From: LMUY01 sp965276785
GTDB taxonomy: Bacteria; Pseudomonadota; Alphaproteobacteria; Acetobacterales; Acetobacteraceae
Direction of reading: 5' to 3'
Assembly (NCBI GenBank): GCA_965276785.1
Contig: OZ255629.1
Location: 2,852,001 to 2,916,000, forward strand
DNA: 64,000 nt
Below, in pieces: positions 63,653 through 64,000 of this stretch. The notes under the pieces were generated by a model. That model saw nothing but the letters and a program-made list of their open reading frames with translations. It did no database searches and had not been told where the DNA came from. Position 1 is the first letter of the stretch, and every line of letters starts with the position of its first letter. The position numbers and the translations under genes are program-made.

Positions 63653-64000
63653 CGCAAGCGCGGATTTAACGCATCGCGCAACCAGTCGCCGAGCAGGTTG
63701 ATGGCCAAGATCAGGGCAGCCAGCATGATGCCGGGGAAGATCGTGATCCACCATTCGCCGCTGTAGAGGAAGTCGTTGCCCACCCGGATCAGCGTCCCCA
63801 GCGAGGGCTGGGTTGGCGGCAGCCCCACCCCGAGGAACGACAAGGTGGCTTCGTCCAAGATGGACAGGCCGATATTGATGGTGGCGATCACCACCACAGG
63901 GCCGAGCACGTTGGGCAAGATATGGCTCAGCACGATGCGCGGGCTGGACAGGCCGATTACCTGGGCGGCGAGCACGTAGTCGCGCCGGCGCTCGACCAGG
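63649..64000 (-). CDS. dppC: Peptide ABC transporter permease, DppC/OppC type (partial)
   Basis: The C-terminal 116 codons of a binding-protein-dependent permease are present: RRRDYVLAAQVIGLSSPRIV, ILPNVLGPVVVIATINIGLS, ILDEATLSFLGVGLPPTQPS and a last helix (IMLAALILAINLLGDWLRDA). The EAA-like DYVLAAQVIGLS motif confirms the type. The N-terminal part lies beyond the right edge. It precedes dppD and dppF in one operon on the minus strand. Confidence 0.92.
   Translation of the reverse strand, partial: LVERRRDYVLAAQVIGLSSPRIVLSHILPNVLGPVVVIATINIGLSILDEATLSFLGVGLPPTQPSLGTLIRVGNDFLYSGEWWITIFPGIMLAALILAINLLGDWLRDALNPRLR

Overview
The window is high-GC chromosomal DNA from an alphaproteobacterium, most likely in the Rhodospirillales/Acetobacteraceae. 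This is inferred from gene content (sdhCDAB order, MbfA-type membrane ferritin, a thiC TPP riboswitch, KirBac, and 'MAGLDPAIHG'-type palindromic repeats), not from a marker gene. No rRNA, tRNA, CRISPR array or prophage was recognised. Genes are dense, with many 1-4 base stop/start overlaps.

Layout. 1-7.4 kb: envelope and lipid genes (GT4 glycosyltransferase, LpxH-like phosphoesterase, DagK-like kinase), a hydrolase, a quinone reductase, an XRE/PIN toxin-antitoxin pair with a near-consensus promoter, an SDR and a DenD-like dehydrogenase. 7.5-12 kb: ClC channel, TetR regulator, and a lipoprotein gene cut by an intact IS630-family element. 12.2-17.1 kb: SirB1-thiC behind a TPP riboswitch, MarR, M17 aminopeptidase. 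17.4-24.3 kb: a Tat-exported flavin amine oxidoreductase with its own cytochrome c, then an amino-acid permease, an aminotransferase and a gamma-glutamyltransferase-like lipoprotein. 24.5-30.2 kb: asd and the succinate dehydrogenase operon, with a VapD-type pair sitting between sdhA and sdhB. 30.6-34.9 kb: a cysteine/Fe-S/tRNA-thiolation operon (cysE, two cysteine desulfurases, ferredoxin, mnmA). 35.2-38 kb: a hydrolase and a three-gene cassette (small coiled-coil membrane protein, P-loop protein, KirBac channel).

38-49.8 kb: tyrS, the small and medium subunits of a molybdenum hydroxylase without an adjacent large subunit, a complete branched-chain/amide ABC transporter with a signature amidase (probably amide uptake and hydrolysis), htpG and yjbQ. 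Between livG and livF lie a 27-bp tandem repeat and palindromic repeats that appear to have pulled apart an ancestral GTGA overlap. 49.8-64 kb: nadE, a chemoreceptor with a CheR-binding tail, a sugar epimerase, a DUF1348 protein, purH, mbfA, a GNAT protein, a VOC fragment, an ankyrin protein, a frameshifted GNAT gene, and a dpp-type peptide ABC transporter running off the right edge.

The most distinctive features are the KirBac/P-loop/coiled-coil cassette, the VapD-like pair inside the sdh operon, the apparently leaderless XRE/PIN module, the exactly reconstructable IS630 insertion, and the livG-livF repeat expansion. Function calls rest on motifs and family recognition by eye; no database search was run.
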